From assembly GCA_037389465.1 (NCBI GenBank), contig JAZARR010000095.1, positions 1,808,001 to 1,872,000 on the forward strand: a stretch of DNA of 64,000 bases, written 5' to 3'. Each line of letters opens with the position of its first letter. Position 1 is the stretch's first letter. Under the pieces are notes generated by a model. The model was given only the letters and a program-made list of their open reading frames with translations, made no database searches and was not told the DNA's origin. Origin of the DNA: Baylisascaris procyonis (lineage: Eukaryota; Nematoda; Chromadorea; Rhabditida; Ascarididae). The position numbers were made by a program, and so were the translations under genes. Positions 59,665 to 64,000 of this stretch are shown piece by piece.

Positions 59665-61406
59665 AGTTTCCCAAAGAAGTATAATCTTCACAGTTTTGGT
59701 GTGATCTTACATATGATAAATACAGCCATAAGCATCTCTACGATTATACAAATATAATTTTATTTATTTATTATCTATTGAAATGTTATTTATTACGTCA
59801 TCAACAGCAATAAAAATTTTATTTGCCCTAAGGGCATCAAAAACATATAGGGCATCCGTTATTTTTTTTCTAATTTTTGTTGACATTTTTAATCACAACA
59901 AAATACGATGAATTTTTTTTTTGGTTGATTCGCAAAAACGTTTGTGACAAATTTTTTTTTTAAATTTGGAGTTGAATGTTGTGCATTACAATGTGCAATC
60001 AATCGAAATTTAATAATTTATCAATGCAATTTTAGCATTGCACGATTGTTTATCGATGCAATTTTTGCAATGCGATAGTGCTGCGAATTTCGTGAAAATC
60101 TTTGACATCGCCATATCCGCTATGCAATACAAATATAACTTGTTTATTGAATGTTTGATCGAGAGGGAGAAATTCTTTGCGGTTGCAAACGTTTTGATCT
60201 AAAGAGAATCATTTGCAATGACGTTCTTCTGATGCAATTATATCCACCAACGTTAGCGATTGCAATGAATTGCGTTTAGTTTCTTTCGTTTTTCCGTTTT
60301 TTTTCTTTTTTGAAGAAAATTCAGATCGTTGAAAAATTTTCCTACATCTGCACATCATTAAAATTCACACCTCAGCACCCTTTTTTTCTTTCTAGGAATT
60401 TTCACAGTTCTTTTTATTCCAATTTTTTAGTTCGAATATTTTACGTCCTCTCTATCATCTTCGGCATCGTTTCGTAGTCGCTCTTTGCCTCATAGTAATA
60501 AACAAAATCAATTATTCATTAATGCACAAAAATGAGGACTTATTATGCAAATTAAGCTTGCAAATTTTTATTAAATTTTTTGTTTAGCTAGATTTTTAAC
60601 ATGAAAGAATTAAATATTTTAAAAGAGAATAAAATGGAATTTACTAATCGCTTGTATTATAAAATCGCTTATAAAATTTTAAAAAAAAGTTTAAATGAAT
60701 AAAAAATTTGGCGAGGTGTTTGCAAAAGAAGCTGTCACAAGGTGCATTTTTGTATTTCATTTATCTAAGCAATGACTTTCACAAAATATCCGTAAAAAAA
60801 AAACATGTGTGTGGAATAACCTATATTTTTCACTGATCAGAGCGATCACAAAACACTTCTATCAAAAAAATAAATAAATAAATAAATAAATAAATAAACA
60901 AAAAATAAAAATAAAATTCTTTTCTCTCTCCCTTCTAAAAGTGATAAAATGCAAAAAAAAAATTTTTTTTAGCCAACTTAAATATTCGAAAAATTTTTTT
61001 TCAAAAATTTGATAGACCAATGTGAAATATATTTTAGCGATTAATCTTTAATAGCTTTATACTCAATAAATTTCGTGATTTTTTCTTCATTAATTCCCAT
61101 GTTGAAACCACTACAGAGAGATAAATAGACAAGAGCAACAATCTAACATTTTATTTCGCAACATTATCGATATATGGAGAAAATAAACGAGTCGCAGATT
61201 TATTATAGCGGTAAATTTCAAATTAGGGATCAAAATCCCAAACAGTGAGACAGAAAATTTCAGGTGAAAAAAAATTAACGAGTTCTCCTACGTGTATAAA
61301 ATATGAGAGGATCGGTGACTAAAAATTTTCTTTTTCAGCTATAAAAATTCGAAAAAAATGTGCAAAAGATGGGGAAAAAATTGAAATTATGCATAAAAAA
61401 TTGCGT

Positions 61407-61500
61407 GGAATGCAGACCCCATCCCCCCTCTCCACCCCCCACCTAAGCTGTGAGGAAGTGGGGGGTTGGGGGAGGGGAGGAGGGTTGCAGTCTGCATCCC
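61407..61500. repeat. Inverted repeat with pyrimidine and purine arms
   Basis: The arms start GGAATGCAGAC on the left and end GTCTGCATCCC on the right, with C-rich and G-rich inner arms of about 40 bp each around an 11-15 base loop. Pairing is imperfect. The right arm has a full G-quadruplex pattern. Confidence 0.8.
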
Positions 61501-62455
61501 ATGCACCCCCTTAGTGGAGTCCAATATGTGGACATCAAATGTGAAAACTTTCCTAATCCCTCAAGTAAAAGTTTAATAATTAGCATTTGAAAGTATTGCG
61601 ATTTCAATAAAAAACATTCTTTTTGAATACAAATACCAATACAGTTCATTAACGAAAACAATAGAGAGAAATTTCTTTGTTTAGTGTAACCACTAAAGCT
61701 ATAATTTATGCCCTTTAAGATTCTCAAATGGTGGCCACACAACGGAAGTGGGATGATTCATCGAACTTCCTATTTATTTACGTGAATGTTGAGTGTTGTA
61801 AGAAAACGCCTGCCCCACTTCCTTCTCTTCAACATTTCACGTTATGGTGTAAAAATTTTCGTAATTTGATTCACTCATTTGCACAATTTGGGATCGTAAA
61901 AACTTTTGAACTTCCTTCTCGGTAATAAGATTGGTCGAATATCTCTAAAAACTAATCATTGATTGTGAAGTTTAATAAGTGATCGTAAACAAATAATTTT
62001 TTTTTTGATGTTCATTATTTATTTTATTATTTCTCTTACGTTATTTGGGCATACATGCTTTCAATGACACCCCTCCCCCTTTTCCCCCTCCCCTGTCAAC
62101 CTGAAATTATTTTCGAAAAATTTTTAGTGAAATTTATATGTATCGTTTTGAACAAACCATCTCAAATTCAACCATATCCTATAATAGATTTTATTTGTTG
62201 CTCAACTCATCGCTATATAAAGAATAAGAATTCCATAAATTTTTATAAAACTATGATGACTCAATATTTTAGATTATGATATCTCAATTTGTATTTAATA
62301 ATCTACGCTAAATTGTTTTATTATAATATATTACTAGTATAAAATCATATGAATTTCTGTCATTCATTATGCAGCATTAATAAACGGCATGAAGACGTGC
62401 AATCTTTTTATGTAATCATTCAAATATTGGCACTGAAAGAGACATCTTATGGAAA

Positions 62456-62458
<3 letters not shown>

Positions 62459-62500
<42 letters not shown>
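62459..62500. repeat. (TA)n microsatellite
   Basis: It is about 20 TA units in the right flank. Confidence 0.95.
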
Positions 62501-62502
<2 letters not shown>

Positions 62503-64000
62503 CATATTAAATTATAGGATACAGGGATATGCATCGTTCGAAAGTATCAATGAATGGGGGATGCAAAATGAGTGAACAAAGAAGAGAATAACCATCGATG
62601 CGCTTGCAAGTTGCATTCTCCTTTGCACGTCTATCGGCTTTTATTTAATGAAACACTCAATCACTTCAAGCATCCTGAATGTTCAGTTATCTTCAAGAAA
62701 ATCCACAAAATAAATCAATTCTAAAACTAGAAACTCGTAAATAATCGCTAAGTAAATAATGACTGAATGGTTAAAAGCCCTTTTTTATTGTAAAACAATG
62801 ATTTAGGAATTGTGAAAACTATTTTCGACATTTTTCAGCCAAGAAAAAAAAAACTCCAAGTTTCTCTCCTCTTCATAATTGTATAGAATGCTCGAATTTT
62901 TTTTTTTTAATCTAATTCAAATGAGGCAGAAATTTCAAAATTTCCAAATTATACTTTTCTAAATTTTAGTGCTCTATTTTAAATTTTCTTTAAAAAAAAT
63001 TCCCATTTTCAAAAATTTTAAAAAAATATTTCAATTCATAAATGATCCAAATTAAAGAAATATATTGATTTTTTTTTGTTTGATGACATATAGCATTACC
63101 TTACTAAGCGACATTCCCACGATCAACTTGGCGGAAATGTAAATATTTGTTTACGAAACATTGTGATGCTATTGACCTCTGCAAACATTTTTCAAGTGTG
63201 TTTCGGCATTTTTATTGTCACATCTCAGTTATACTTCTCATTCGATTTGCATTCTATATAGTTGTAACTTTTGATCAATAAAGTGATCAAAAGTATGCAC
63301 TCGATATTGATATGCCAACAAAATGATTATTCGACGATCGATAAATTTTTTTTTTAAATTCTATCACTGCCAAAAAATAAAATACACGCGCACAACAAGA
63401 TTGAATGAATAGAAAATGTTTTCTCCCTCAAATTTGACAAATAAAAATAAAATAATTGGCAAAAGAGAAAATATATTCATGATTGAAAATATTTAATAAA
63501 TACATTTTAATAGATAAAATTTTAGAAGTGTTTTATTGATATTATTAGTACAATATCAAGGATTGTGAATGAATTATTGAAAATGAAATACACTTCCGGT
63601 GGGATTTTAAGCGAACAGTGGGCAAAAATATCAGAGATAAAATCAACTGGTGGAAAGAAATAGAAAAAATATTTTCAAATTTTCTTCGAATTACCGGAAA
63701 CGTTTTCTACTGATTTTCAAAAAAACAAAGCAAACAAATATATTTTCGAATATAATATTTGAGAATTTTATGCATTCATTGATTATTTTAGAACCTTTAC
63801 AATGGGCCTCTACATGACTCTTATAAATTATGTAGTTAAAAATTGCTTCGAAATGAGGCTAAATATATTTTTGAAAGCGAAGAGATTTTCTTATTATTTC
63901 AATTTTCTTTGTATAAATTGGAAAACTCAATTTTTTCAGTTGAAAAATTGAAGTGGAAATGAAAAAAAAGGAAATGAGTTGGAAAACTCATTGAAATGTT

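Larger units (their letters stand above)
52271..64000. other. Gene-poor right flank
   Basis: The first few hundred bases must hold the promoter and 5' UTR of the cyclase-like gene. Beyond them I find no exon series and no family-similar ORF on either strand. The visible content is A/T runs, homopolymer C runs (54960, 56400, 57976), (TA)n arrays, an inverted repeat at 61407-61500 and a few unassigned short ORFs. Confidence 0.6.

Noticed and set aside
61443..61742. 99-codon minus-strand ORF
   Set aside because: Its C-terminal part is the G/C inverted repeat, and the rest shows no family similarity.

Overview
The window looks like AT-rich nuclear DNA from an animal, most probably a nematode. 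The reasons are interrupted genes, short 3' splice sites of the TTTCAG or TTNCAG type, many poly-A/T runs and (TA)n arrays, and two genes of animal signalling families. I could not name the species. There are no rRNA genes, no intact tRNAs, no CRISPR arrays and no prokaryotic features. Introns run from about 250 bp to 12.5 kb, so most of the window is intronic or intergenic.

Left part (1-13.9 kb, + strand): a class B (secretin-type) G-protein-coupled receptor. I reconstruct 12 exons whose splice phases agree at every junction (1455 nt, 484 residues). They carry a six-cysteine hormone-receptor domain, seven membrane segments and a cytoplasmic tail. The first exon, with the start codon and signal peptide, was not found. 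It lies in 1-1233 or left of the window.

Middle (14.9-52.3 kb, - strand): one long gene for a membrane-bound adenylyl cyclase family protein. It has 24 exons, about 1230 residues, and runs from about 52.27 kb leftward to a stop at 14908. The order is six membrane segments (M1), a C1 cyclase-homology domain, six more membrane segments (M2), a C2 cyclase-homology domain, and an unusual tail of about 280 residues from five exons. The fold-defining motifs of C1 and C2 are recognisable, but several catalytic positions are substituted: the C1 metal-binding Asp is Arg, and the C2 Asn and Arg are Val and Glu. I infer a diverged, probably catalytically dead or strongly altered paralogue.

The receptor and the cyclase-like gene are convergent, with stop codons about 1.0 kb apart and a (TA)n array between them. 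Class B receptors usually signal through Gs and adenylyl cyclase, so the pairing is notable, but no functional link is shown by the sequence.

Right part (52.3-64 kb): no gene I can identify. It holds a 43-bp direct repeat just upstream of the cyclase-like gene, a few unassigned short ORFs, (TA)n arrays, homopolymer runs and a 94-bp purine/pyrimidine inverted repeat.

The most unusual features are the degenerate cyclase, a 45-bp tandem array that has copied the 3' splice site of exon 18 seven times in one intron, a possible one-base frameshift in the cyclase-like first exon, and several decayed tRNA-like (SINE-like) modules, one in a perfect 161-bp tandem duplication.
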